A stretch of 39,142 bases of DNA from Clostridiales bacterium (GTDB lineage Bacteria > Bacillota > Clostridia > Oscillospirales > Ruminococcaceae), in NCBI GenBank assembly GCA_019423685.1, contig JAHZAY010000015.1, positions 1-39,142 on the forward strand, written 5' to 3'. Below the pieces are notes generated by a model that had not been told where the DNA came from, ran no database searches, and saw only the letters and a program-made list of their open reading frames with translations. The position numbers were made by a program, and so were the translations under genes. Within the stretch, counting starts at the first letter, position 1. Each line of letters starts with the position of its first letter. Shown here in pieces: positions 8,018 through 15,564 of the stretch.

Positions 8018-8062
8018 GTATCTTTTTGAGAGAATTATTTTTGAAGATAAAGGGGAGTCGAG

Positions 8063-10348
8063 ATGATTAAGGAAGTTATCAAGCGCGACGGACGTGTCGT
8101 TGAGTTTAACGATGCTAAGATCCTATCCGCCGTAGAGAAGGCGATGAAGGCAGCCGGTTGTGCAGTCCCAGAAGGTGCCGCAGCTGTCACAGAGGCGGTT
8201 GTGCGGGAGCTGGAAAGCAATTATTCCGACACCCCACCGAAGATCGAACAGATTCAGGACATCGTCGAGCGAGAGCTGATGAAGCTGGGGTACGATGAGG
8301 TTGCAAAGCAGTACATTCTTTACCGCGCAAACCGCACCCGTATTCGTGAGGCGAACACCAGCCTGATGAAGACCATCGATGAGATCACCAAGGTGGATGC
8401 TAGACAAAGCGATGTCAAGAGAGACAACGCCAACATCGACGGCAACACCGCTATGGGCAGCATGCTGCAGATCGGCACTGCGGGCGCAAAGGCGTACAAC
8501 GAGGCGTATCTGCTGACCCCGGAGCAGGCAAAGGCCTACCGCGAGGGCGACATCCACATCCACGATTTTGACTTTTATTCGCTGACCACCACCTGCACCC
8601 AGATCGACATTATCAACCTCTTTGACGGAGGATTTTCCACCGGTCACGGATTCCTGCGCGAGCCACAGAGCATCCAGAGCTATGCGGCGCTGGCAGCCAT
8701 CGCCATCCAGTCCAACCAGAACGACCAGCACGGCGGCCAGAGCATTCCAAACTTTGATTACGGCATGGCGCTGGGCGTCGCAAAGACCTTCCGCAAAGCC
8801 TACACCAACAAGCTCATGGAGGGCGTAGAGGACTATCTGGATACCGAGGACGAGAAGGAAGGAATTGCCGAGGTGCTGGCCGAGGCAAAGGAAAAGACCG
8901 GCTTTACCCCGAAGCTGGAGGAAGGCGCCAAAGAGTTTGACGCAGCGGTCGCCCAGGGGCTGACCGAGCGCTACAACATTCCGGCAAACAAAGCTGCACG
9001 TCTGGTGGAGGTTGCGCGCCACCGCGCCACCCGCAAAGCCGACCGCGATACCTATCAGGCGATGGAGGGCTTTGTCCACAACCTCAACACCATGCACTCG
9101 AGAGCCGGTGCACAGACCCCATTCAGCTCGATCAACTACGGCACCGACACCTCTCCTGAGGGCAGAATGGTCATCAAAAACATCCTGTTGGCCACCGATG
9201 CCGGCCTGGGTCACGGCGAGACCTGCATCTTCCCGATCCACGTCTTTAAGGTAAAGGAAGGGGTCAACTACAACGAGGGCGATCCGAACTACGATCTTTT
9301 TAAACTCTCCTGCAAGGTCAGCGCCAAGAGACTGTTCCCGAACTACATCTTCCTGGATGCGCCGTTTAACCTGCAATACTATAAACCAGGTCATCCTGAG
9401 ACTGAAGTCGCGACCATGGGCTGCCGCACCCGCGTCATGGGCAACGTCTATGATCCGAGCCGTGAGATCAGCTACAGCCGCGGAAACCTGTCCTTCACCT
9501 CGATCAACCTGCCTCGTCTGGCCATCGAGTCCAACCACGACGAGAAGGTATTCTATCAGAAGCTGGACAAGATGCTGGATCTGGTTGCCAATCAGCTGCT
9601 CGACCGCTTTGAAATTCAGGCAGCCAAGCGCGTCTACAACTTCCCATTCCTGATGGGACAGGGCGTATGGCTGGACAGCGACAAGCTGGGTCCCAACGAT
9701 GAGGTGCGCGAGGTGCTCAAACACGGCACCCTCTCGATCGGCTTTATCGGATTGGCAGAGACCTTGACCGCACTGTACGGCCATCATCACGGTGAGAGCG
9801 ACGAGATGCAGCAGAAGGGTCTGCAGATTGTCCGTTACATGCGCGACTACTGCGATCGCAAGAGCCAGGAAATGAAGATGAACTTCACCCTGCTGGCTAC
9901 CCCAGCGGAGGGCCTGTCTGGACGCTTTGTCCGGATGGATAAAAAGCGCTACGGAATTATTCCGGGCGTCACCGACCGCGAGTACTACACCAACTCCTTC
10001 CATATTCCGGTTTGGTTCAACATTTCAGCTTATGACAAGATCCAAAAAGAGGCCCCCTATCACGCACTCACCAACGCCGGCCACATCAGCTATGTAGAGC
10101 TGGACGGCGATACCTCCAACAATGTCGAAGCGTTTGAGTCGGTTGTCCGCTGCATGCACGATGCCGGCATCGGCTACGGCTCGATCAACCATCCGGTTGA
10201 CCGCGACCCAGTTTGCGGCTATGTCGGCGTCATCGGAGACGTCTGCCCGCGCTGCGGCAGACGGGATGGCGAGGCCATCAGCCCAGAGCGCCTGGCACAG
10301 CTGCGCAAACAATATCCCGATATTCCAACCTTCCGCGGCATCAACTAA
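8063..10348 (+). CDS. nrdD: Class III anaerobic ribonucleoside-triphosphate reductase, catalytic part without glycyl-radical domain
   Basis: A 761-residue oxygen-sensitive reductase making dNTPs from NTPs. Residues ~1-95 are an ATP-cone for allosteric control. The catalytic barrel has TTTCTQIDIINLFDGG and GHGETCIFPIHVF, carrying the two active-site cysteines, and NDQHGGQSIPNFDYG. Near the end is a zinc-type region VCGYVG...VCPRCGR, with Asp (DRDPVC) where the first Cys of a CxxC pair might stand. The protein then stops at PTFRGIN, just before the conserved RRxxGYL glycyl-radical segment that intact NrdDs carry at their C-terminus. That segment is a separate gene 54 bases downstream in the same frame. 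AAGGGGAG lies 8-9 bases before the ATG. Confidence 0.95.
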   Translation: MIKEVIKRDGRVVEFNDAKILSAVEKAMKAAGCAVPEGAAAVTEAVVRELESNYSDTPPKIEQIQDIVERELMKLGYDEVAKQYILYRANRTRIREANTSLMKTIDEITKVDARQSDVKRDNANIDGNTAMGSMLQIGTAGAKAYNEAYLLTPEQAKAYREGDIHIHDFDFYSLTTTCTQIDIINLFDGGFSTGHGFLREPQSIQSYAALAAIAIQSNQNDQHGGQSIPNFDYGMALGVAKTFRKAYTNKLMEGVEDYLDTEDEKEGIAEVLAEAKEKTGFTPKLEEGAKEFDAAVAQGLTERYNIPANKAARLVEVARHRATRKADRDTYQAMEGFVHNLNTMHSRAGAQTPFSSINYGTDTSPEGRMVIKNILLATDAGLGHGETCIFPIHVFKVKEGVNYNEGDPNYDLFKLSCKVSAKRLFPNYIFLDAPFNLQYYKPGHPETEVATMGCRTRVMGNVYDPSREISYSRGNLSFTSINLPRLAIESNHDEKVFYQKLDKMLDLVANQLLDRFEIQAAKRVYNFPFLMGQGVWLDSDKLGPNDEVREVLKHGTLSIGFIGLAETLTALYGHHHGESDEMQQKGLQIVRYMRDYCDRKSQEMKMNFTLLATPAEGLSGRFVRMDKKRYGIIPGVTDREYYTNSFHIPVWFNISAYDKIQKEAPYHALTNAGHISYVELDGDTSNNVEAFESVVRCMHDAGIGYGSINHPVDRDPVCGYVGVIGDVCPRCGRRDGEAISPERLAQLRKQYPDIPTFRGIN

Positions 10349-10402
10349 TCAAGTTGTTCCGGATCAATTTAGAAAAAATAAATGAGTAAAGGAGAATATA
10401 TT

Positions 10403-10570
10403 ATGTCCGCAATGCAGAAACAGTCCACAGTAGGAAAAGATGTACGTTTTGAGAGAATCCGCCGCATCACCGGTTATCTTGTCGGCACCATGGACAAATG
10501 GAACGACGCCAAAAAAGCCGAGGAGCATGACCGCGTAAAACACGGCCTTTCCAACGGCTGCTGCAAATAA
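10403..10570 (+). CDS. Separate glycyl-radical domain of the class III reductase
   Basis: A 55-residue protein equal to the missing C-terminal end of NrdD. Residues 16-30 read FERIRRITGYLVGTM, with Gly24 in the radical position, followed by DKWNDAKKAEEHDRVKHG as in one-piece NrdDs. It is in the same frame as nrdD, but three in-frame stops (TAA 10346, TAG 10370, TAA 10379) separate them. GGAG at 10391-10394 sits 8 bases before the ATG, so it is translated on its own. I take this ATG rather than 10382, since that reading would place the ribosome site inside the gene. It probably docks into NrdD as a radical-bearing subunit that NrdG activates, comparable in principle to YfiD/GrcA for pyruvate formate-lyase. 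The GCCK tail with two cysteines is unusual. Confidence 0.85.
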   Translation: MSAMQKQSTVGKDVRFERIRRITGYLVGTMDKWNDAKKAEEHDRVKHGLSNGCCK

Positions 10571-10573
10571 GCT

Positions 10574-11083
10574 ATGGAGATTAACGTAGCTGGAATCATC
10601 GGCGAAAGCATCGTAGACGGGCCTGGCATCCGTCTGACCGTCTTTTGCCAGGGTTGTCCGCATCACTGCCCCGGTTGCCAAAACCCCGAGACCTGGGCCT
10701 TTGAGGAGCGCACCAGGATGAAGCCGGAACAGATTCTGAAGATGGCCAAGAGCAATCCGCTGGTGCGCGGCGTCACCCTTTCGGGCGGTGAGCCGTTTGC
10801 GCAGCCGCTGGAACATGCAGAGCTTGCCAAGCTGCTGCACGAGAACGGCTATGAGGTTGCCGCCTACAGCGGCTACACCTTTGAGGAGCTGTACAACGGC
10901 ACCCCGGAGCAGAAGGAGCTTTTGCAGAACATCGATGTGCTGATCGATGGACGGTTTGTGCTGGCTGAGAGAACGCTGGAGCTGCGTTTTCGCGGCAGCC
11001 GCAATCAGAGGATTCTCAACGTCAAAAAGAGTCTGGAGGCCGGTCAGGCGGTGTTAGAGGAGAGCGAGCGCTGGGGCGCATAA
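10574..11083 (+). CDS. nrdG: Anaerobic ribonucleotide reductase activating protein (radical SAM)
   Basis: A 169-residue radical-SAM activase that forms the glycyl radical on the reductase. The NrdG-type cluster motif CX3CX2C is in CQGCPHHCPGCQNPETW (residues ~24-40), and the SAM-binding GG motif is in TLSGGEPFAQP. It starts 3 bases after the stop of the radical-domain gene and has no strong ribosome site of its own, so translation is probably coupled to that gene. The order nrdD - radical domain - nrdG puts substrate and activase side by side. Confidence 0.95.
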   Translation: MEINVAGIIGESIVDGPGIRLTVFCQGCPHHCPGCQNPETWAFEERTRMKPEQILKMAKSNPLVRGVTLSGGEPFAQPLEHAELAKLLHENGYEVAAYSGYTFEELYNGTPEQKELLQNIDVLIDGRFVLAERTLELRFRGSRNQRILNVKKSLEAGQAVLEESERWGA

Positions 11084-11133
11084 TCTCCCTTTTCACCGAA
11101 CGGACGGTGTAATGACCCAAATATCGAGTATCG

Positions 11134-11170
11134 AAAAAAGGCTCGCTGGCATATGCCAGCGAGCCTTTTT
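11134..11170. terminator. Bidirectional terminator between nrdG and the creatininase gene
   Basis: A perfect 26-base palindrome (11140-11165) with arms GGCTCGCTGGC and GCCAGCGAGCC is flanked by A6 and T5. Confidence 0.92.
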
Positions 11171-11178
11171 GTGTTGTT

Positions 11179-11940
11179 TTATTCTCCCAGTTTAAATTTG
11201 CGGAACTCCTCGACAAAATCCCGGATATATGCCGAAGAGAGTTTCATTGCCCGCTGCCCGATTTTTTGGCTGGAACCCTTCGGGTCGCCGGGACCAAACC
11301 ATCCGCTCGGTGCATTTTCGCAGGTATCCCTCGGAAGGCGAACCATACCGCCTTTAAAATCAACTGCCTGAATATAGGAAGCCTTTGCATTTTCACTGGG
11401 GTCGTGGGCGTTCATTGGCTGACACAGTTCCAGGTGGACAGCATCCGGCGCGACAACCATCATGGCAGAGGTCTCCAGGAAATCGCCGTGGCCGCCCTTG
11501 AGCGAGGGATCCAGCTGTCCGACCAGGCTCCACCAGTCGATGCTGGCGCAGATGCCGCCGTTGTGGTAGACCTCCAGAGCCATCTTGTCGATGGAGGGGT
11601 TGTTGCCGCCGTGGCCGTTTAGGATGAGGAAGCGGCGGGCACCGTGCTGCATCAGCGAGGAGGAGATGGCGTGCAGCACAGCATACAGGCCCTCATAGCC
11701 CAGGTCGATGGTGCCGGCAAAACTCATGTGGTAGGGGCAGACGCCGTAGGGGATGGTGGGGACGATCAGCACATGCTCCATATCTGCGATCTTGTCGGCC
11801 AGATATTGCGGAACCATAAAATCGGTTCCCAGTGCACACTGCGGACCGTGCTGTTCGGTGCTGCCCACAGGAATGACGACGACGGGGTCTTGTTGGAGAA
11901 CTTCTTTAGCCTGGGCGGTTGTGAGTTTTGCAAGATACAT
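11179..11940 (-). CDS. Creatininase-family amidohydrolase
   Basis: A 253-residue member of the creatininase/MftE/ArfB superfamily of metal-dependent amidohydrolases. The expected metal and catalytic residues are present: GSTEQHGPQ (~27-35), the following GTDF Asp, the NGHGGN loop (~125) and a distal Glu in HGDFLETS. Members cleave creatinine, formamides in cofactor synthesis, or peptide ends. The neighbouring peptidase cluster favours an amide or cyclic amino-acid derivative, but this is inference. AAAGGA precedes the ATG by 9 bases. It is divergent from an RpiR regulator. Confidence 0.88.
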   Translation of the reverse strand: MYLAKLTTAQAKEVLQQDPVVVIPVGSTEQHGPQCALGTDFMVPQYLADKIADMEHVLIVPTIPYGVCPYHMSFAGTIDLGYEGLYAVLHAISSSLMQHGARRFLILNGHGGNNPSIDKMALEVYHNGGICASIDWWSLVGQLDPSLKGGHGDFLETSAMMVVAPDAVHLELCQPMNAHDPSENAKASYIQAVDFKGGMVRLPRDTCENAPSGWFGPGDPKGSSQKIGQRAMKLSSAYIRDFVEEFRKFKLGE

Positions 11941-11997
11941 GGTGGACCATCCTTTCGTTCGGATTCGAGGAAAAAGGTGTAAATCCCCGAATTATCT

Positions 11998-12015
11998 AGT
12001 TTTTGACAAAAAACT
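11998..12015. promoter_or_regulatory. Candidate operator between creatininase and RpiR genes
   Basis: An inverted repeat AGTTTTT-GACA-AAAAACT lies in the AT-rich divergent region and overlaps a TTGACA (12003-12008). Its position suits autoregulation or control of both genes by the RpiR protein. No downstream -10 element could be assigned with confidence. Confidence 0.35.
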
Positions 12016-12202
12016 TGTTTTATTTTAACAATAATCCTTTACATTTGGACAATTATACTGTAAACTATTAACTAGACACCTCTTCGCGGAGAAACCTTTC
12101 TGTGCTTCATTTATTATATACGTTGTATCCAGGAAAGTAAAGCGGGATAGGGTGGAGAAGGCTACTTTTATATTTGAATTTATAACAAAGGACAGGAAAA
12201 GT

Positions 12203-13054
12203 ATGGACATTATTCAAAGAATCAACACCATGTATCCCCAGATGACAAAGAAGCAGAAGAGCATAGCAGACGTCCTGCTCGAATCCCCGGAGGATATTGC
12301 CTACATCACGTTGGCGCAGCTGAGCAAAAAGACATCCTCCTCCGAGCTGACGCTGCTGCGATTTTGCCAGAAGCTGGGATACAATAACTTTCTTGAGATG
12401 AAAAATGCTTTCCGTGAATATACCCAGAACATGGTTAAGCTGTTGTCTTCCCCACAATACTTTGTACCGGATGCCACCATCACCGACGAAAACGGCAAAT
12501 CAGCTCTTTTGCGGGAGATCTGCCGGGAAGAATCGGAGGCGTGCAAAAACTTCTTTACCTCACTGGATCTGCTGTCGATCATTTCGGCGGCAGAGGCCAT
12601 CCGAAAGAGCAAGAGAATCTTTATCTGTGCGCACGACATCTCGCACGTTCTGGCGGAATTTTTGGCGGCACGTCTGCGGCTTTTGTACTTTGACCCGCAG
12701 ATCATCGATCTGAACAGCTTAAACGATACACAGGATAAGTTGGAGATGATGACCTCGGACGATCTGGTCATCTTCATTGCATTCCCCAAATATTATTATC
12801 CTCTCGGTTCGATTGCCAAAAATGCAGTTTCGCGTGGAGCACAGCTTTTGACGATTACCGACAGCATCTCTTCCCCCACGGTACAGTACAGCAAATATTT
12901 GTTAGTATGCCACACCTCAACAAGGGTGTTTTATAACTCCCTGACCCTGCCGATGGCGATGGCAAATCTGCTGCTTTCCTATCTGGTTATCGATCTTGGA
13001 CCGGACTACCGCAGCAGGGACTTAAAGGCAGCTTCACAGCCACAAGAAGAGTAA
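12203..13054 (+). CDS. MurR/RpiR-family transcriptional regulator
   Basis: A 283-residue regulator. Residues ~1-77 form the RpiR helix-turn-helix (KKQKSIADVLLESPEDIAY, then SSSELTLLRFCQKLGY). Residues ~125-255 form a SIS (sugar isomerase-like) ligand domain (FICAHDISHVLAEFL; LVIFIAFPKYYYP; LLTITDS). RpiR proteins usually sense phosphosugars, but several in Clostridia sit beside amino-acid or peptide-use genes, as here. The start at MDIIQRIN is preferred over the longer frame; AAAGGACAGG lies upstream. It probably controls the divergent creatininase gene and possibly the convergent peptidase operon. Confidence 0.88.
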   Translation: MDIIQRINTMYPQMTKKQKSIADVLLESPEDIAYITLAQLSKKTSSSELTLLRFCQKLGYNNFLEMKNAFREYTQNMVKLLSSPQYFVPDATITDENGKSALLREICREESEACKNFFTSLDLLSIISAAEAIRKSKRIFICAHDISHVLAEFLAARLRLLYFDPQIIDLNSLNDTQDKLEMMTSDDLVIFIAFPKYYYPLGSIAKNAVSRGAQLLTITDSISSPTVQYSKYLLVCHTSTRVFYNSLTLPMAMANLLLSYLVIDLGPDYRSRDLKAASQPQEE

Positions 13055-13127
13055 AAGCCACAGGTCAAGTGTCCATGGATCTGTTTCCTGCCCAAACGCT
13101 ATATTGAGGAACGAATAAGATAAAAAT

Positions 13128-13165
13128 AAGACCGATTTGCCTGTTGTAGCAAATCGGTCTTTTGT
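13128..13165. terminator. Terminator between RpiR gene and GyrI-like gene
   Basis: A 13-base stem (13128-13140 with 13149-13161) is followed by TTTTG; A-rich sequence precedes it, so it may act in both directions. Confidence 0.85.
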
Positions 13166-13254
13166 ATAGCCAAACCGGCCGCAATGTGCAGTGCAGGCGA
13201 CAAAGAGTTTATGCGGTATTCGCCTCTGCCTGCTTTTGAGAAAGCTGGGCGGCT

Positions 13255-13761
13255 TTACTTTTCCAGTGGGAAGATCAACTCCATCGACGGCAGTGCAATT
13301 TTGCTGCGGCGGTCGTAGAGTTCGCAGGATTCAAATCCCTCACGGACGCGGTATCCAGAAGAGGGAAGCCAGGTGAGCAAAAAGTATTTTTTGGCTTTTG
13401 CAATTGCCAGAGACAGCTCGTTGGCGACTTTAAAGTTAATCTGGATGCTTGCATAGTCGCCGGCAGGCAGCTCCAAAATGGTGAAGCAGTCGTTCTGTTG
13501 GGTGCTGTCCACCAAGTCTCCCACAAAATAGGTAAATGTTCCGTCTGGCTGCGTAGGGGAGAACACCACCATTGTGCCGCTGGGATTGGTGCGGTTTTGC
13601 AGGTTCTCCCGCTTGTCGTTAAAGCTGCTCTGAAGGGCGGTGACGTCCTTGCGGTAAGTTCTTTTAGATGTGCTTGTCTGCATACCGGCTATATAGCGTG
13701 GCTGCTCATACGAGCGCACCCGCACGCTGAATTTCGGTTTCTTTTTAAAGAAAGAAAACAT
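13255..13761 (-). CDS. Stand-alone GyrI-like ligand-binding protein
   Basis: A 168-residue protein made only of the GyrI-like/effector-binding fold, without a DNA-binding domain. The diagnostic ending LTWLPSSGYRVREG...CELYD...MELIFPLEK is very like the C-terminal half of the AraC regulator at 178-1038. An N-terminal FFKKKPKFSVRVRSYEQ precedes the first strand. Stand-alone members bind or hydrolyse amphipathic compounds, or modulate gyrase (SbmC). AGGAGG precedes the ATG. A terminator separates it from the upstream pcp gene, so it is expressed by read-through or its own promoter. Confidence 0.8.
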   Translation of the reverse strand: MFSFFKKKPKFSVRVRSYEQPRYIAGMQTSTSKRTYRKDVTALQSSFNDKRENLQNRTNPSGTMVVFSPTQPDGTFTYFVGDLVDSTQQNDCFTILELPAGDYASIQINFKVANELSLAIAKAKKYFLLTWLPSSGYRVREGFESCELYDRRSKIALPSMELIFPLEK

Positions 13762-13776
13762 AACAAAATCCTCCTG

Positions 13777-13813
13777 AAAAAATATGGCCCCCTGAGGTAC
13801 TCAAGGGGCCATA
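13777..13813 (-). terminator. Terminator after pcp
   Basis: On the minus strand TATGGCCCC and GGGGCCATA form a stem around a ~13-base loop, followed by TTTTTT. Confidence 0.85.
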
Positions 13814-13824
13814 ATCAATTGTGC

Positions 13825-14466
13825 TTAGTGGGTAGAGCCGCTTGCAGAGGTAATGTCGTGCTCGTTTTCGATAGCGGCTTCGATCGAGAGCTTCAGGCCT
13901 TTGCTGATTTCCTCGATGGTCATCGAAGCGTAATTTGGATGGTTCTGAATGGTCGCATACGGTACATGGATGAAACCGCCGCGGATGTTCGGGAACTCGC
14001 GGTCAATCTGGTACAGCAGATGATACATCAAGTCGTTGCAGACGTAGGTGCCAGCAGTGTTGGAGACAGAAGCTGGTACGCCGTTGTCCATCATCTTCTT
14101 GACCATAGCCTTGATTGGCAGTTTGGTGAAGTATGCATCCGGGCCATCCTCATAGATCTTCTCGCCGTGCGGTACATTGCCTTCATTGTCAGGAGCACCA
14201 GACGGGGAATCCTCGCAGTTGATGGCAACGCGCTCTGGGTTCATCGCGGTTCTGCCGCCAGCCTGACCGACCAGAATGACGATGTCCGGTTTCTCGCTGC
14301 GAACGAGTTCCTGAACCTGCTCGCCGCCCTTGTGGAAGACAACAGGGATTTCTTTCTTTACAATCTGTACACCCATAATTTCGTCTGGCAGAAGACGTAC
14401 TGCCTCAAACGATGGGTTCATAGTTTCTTTGCCAAATGGTTGGAAGCCAGTAATCAGAACTTTCAT
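13825..14466 (-). CDS. pcp: Pyroglutamyl-peptidase I
   Basis: A 213-residue cysteine peptidase (family C15) that removes N-terminal pyroglutamate from peptides. The MKVLITGFQPFG start is typical. The catalytic Glu is in MNPERVAIN (~Glu82), the catalytic Cys in NTAGTYVCND (~Cys143) and the His in GFIHVPY (~His167). AAAGGAG lies just before the ATG. It is the last gene of the DUF969-DUF979-aminopeptidase-pcp operon and is followed by a terminator. This neighbourhood points to uptake and degradation of pyroglutamyl peptides or pyroglutamate. Confidence 0.95.
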   Translation of the reverse strand: MKVLITGFQPFGKETMNPSFEAVRLLPDEIMGVQIVKKEIPVVFHKGGEQVQELVRSEKPDIVILVGQAGGRTAMNPERVAINCEDSPSGAPDNEGNVPHGEKIYEDGPDAYFTKLPIKAMVKKMMDNGVPASVSNTAGTYVCNDLMYHLLYQIDREFPNIRGGFIHVPYATIQNHPNYASMTIEEISKGLKLSIEAAIENEHDITSASGSTH

Positions 14467-14517
14467 GGTACATTCTCCTTTACAAAAATACTTCTATCAG
14501 CTTTTTGCGATAGGAAT

Positions 14518-15486
14518 TTAAACGGCCGGTTGGCCGTCTTTCATAATGAGGGTGGAGCCGGCGTAGATTGTCGGCTTTTTGAACACGAGATCAAAGTGCC
14601 CGGCAGCATCGTGGATACCGCCCAAGGCGAGGTTTCTTCCCATGCCGATGTGGAAGGTAGTGAAGGTGGATTCATCCTCGATGTAACAGTTGCCCAGGCA
14701 ACCGGAGCACTCATTGAGTCCGATTCCAAACTCCCCGGCAACATAGATGCCGGGATCATCAAAACCGTCCATATAGGATTGAAGACTCTTTCCAGCGGCG
14801 CTATCCTGAATTTGCATCAGACGCCCGTCCTCAAAGGTCAGTGCGATGGGACTTTCCGGGACACCGATATATCCCAGCGAACCGTCGACTACAGCCTGTC
14901 CGCGTGTTTTGGTTTCCTCGATGCCGATATAAATTTCAAAGCTGGAGGAACCGACCTTACCTGGAACATCAGCAAGTCCATTAAAGAGTCCGGGAGCGCG
15001 TCCGCGCTTGCCAAAGGTGATGTCGGTGCCCAAAGCGGTGGTGACATGGATCTCGTGAGCTTCACGCAGTGCAGCGAGCATACCATCCGCAGTAGTGGCA
15101 GCTTTTTGCGGGTCCATTGTCAGAAAGTCAAAGGTGAGCATGGACTGAGAGTTGTTGGTTGCCAGAGGCAGCGACAAAAAACGTTTGCCGTGCAGCAGCA
15201 CCTCCCGCACCGCCCGCGTGGTGATCAGGGAGAAGTTGGTGGCGCCGATGATGACATCGTTGTACAGGAAAAACTCCAGCATGGTGTCAAACAGATGTCC
15301 CGGCTGGGAGCTGCTTTCCGGAATGGTGACCATCGAGACAGCCCCGCCGGCCCGCTGCACCGCCCGCCACAGCGCAAGACCTTCCTGCTGGTGGGTGTCG
15401 TCGGTGATAATCAGAACCTTTTCATCCGGTTTGACCCGGCACCATCGATGGATGACAATATCCGCTCCTTCTTCGATAGACAGCAT
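14518..15486 (-). CDS. M29-like (thermophilic-type) aminopeptidase family protein
   Basis: A 322-residue protein related to the M29 metallopeptidases (COG2309-type). The C-terminal half shows the pattern of metal ligands expected there: GEFGIGLNE (Glu), FHIGMGRNLALGG (His) and HFDLVF (His, Asp). It is shorter than classical AmpS (~410 residues) and is nearer to the short branch that also includes dioxygenase NicX, so exact chemistry is uncertain. Placement between a permease pair and pcp supports peptide trimming. The leader (15487-15564) can fold into GGAAAAGGGTCTG / CAGGCCCTTTCC; the ribosome site is weak (AAAGGA 12 bases away). Confidence 0.8.
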   Translation of the reverse strand: MLSIEEGADIVIHRWCRVKPDEKVLIITDDTHQQEGLALWRAVQRAGGAVSMVTIPESSSQPGHLFDTMLEFFLYNDVIIGATNFSLITTRAVREVLLHGKRFLSLPLATNNSQSMLTFDFLTMDPQKAATTADGMLAALREAHEIHVTTALGTDITFGKRGRAPGLFNGLADVPGKVGSSSFEIYIGIEETKTRGQAVVDGSLGYIGVPESPIALTFEDGRLMQIQDSAAGKSLQSYMDGFDDPGIYVAGEFGIGLNECSGCLGNCYIEDESTFTTFHIGMGRNLALGGIHDAAGHFDLVFKKPTIYAGSTLIMKDGQPAV

Positions 15487-15564
15487 TGCGGGATCACATC
15501 CTTTAAAGGTTCTGGAAAGGGCCTGAAGCGAAGCGCGACAGACCCTTTTCCAAAAACGTATGTT

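Noticed and set aside
8123..10003. A 626-codon minus-strand frame opposite nrdD
   Set aside because: Antisense shadow of a highly conserved gene; no start signal and no recognisable product.
10346..10405. The nrdD stop considered as a sequencing or nonsense error
   Set aside because: Three separate in-frame stops and a correctly spaced ribosome site before the next ATG would all have to be artefacts.
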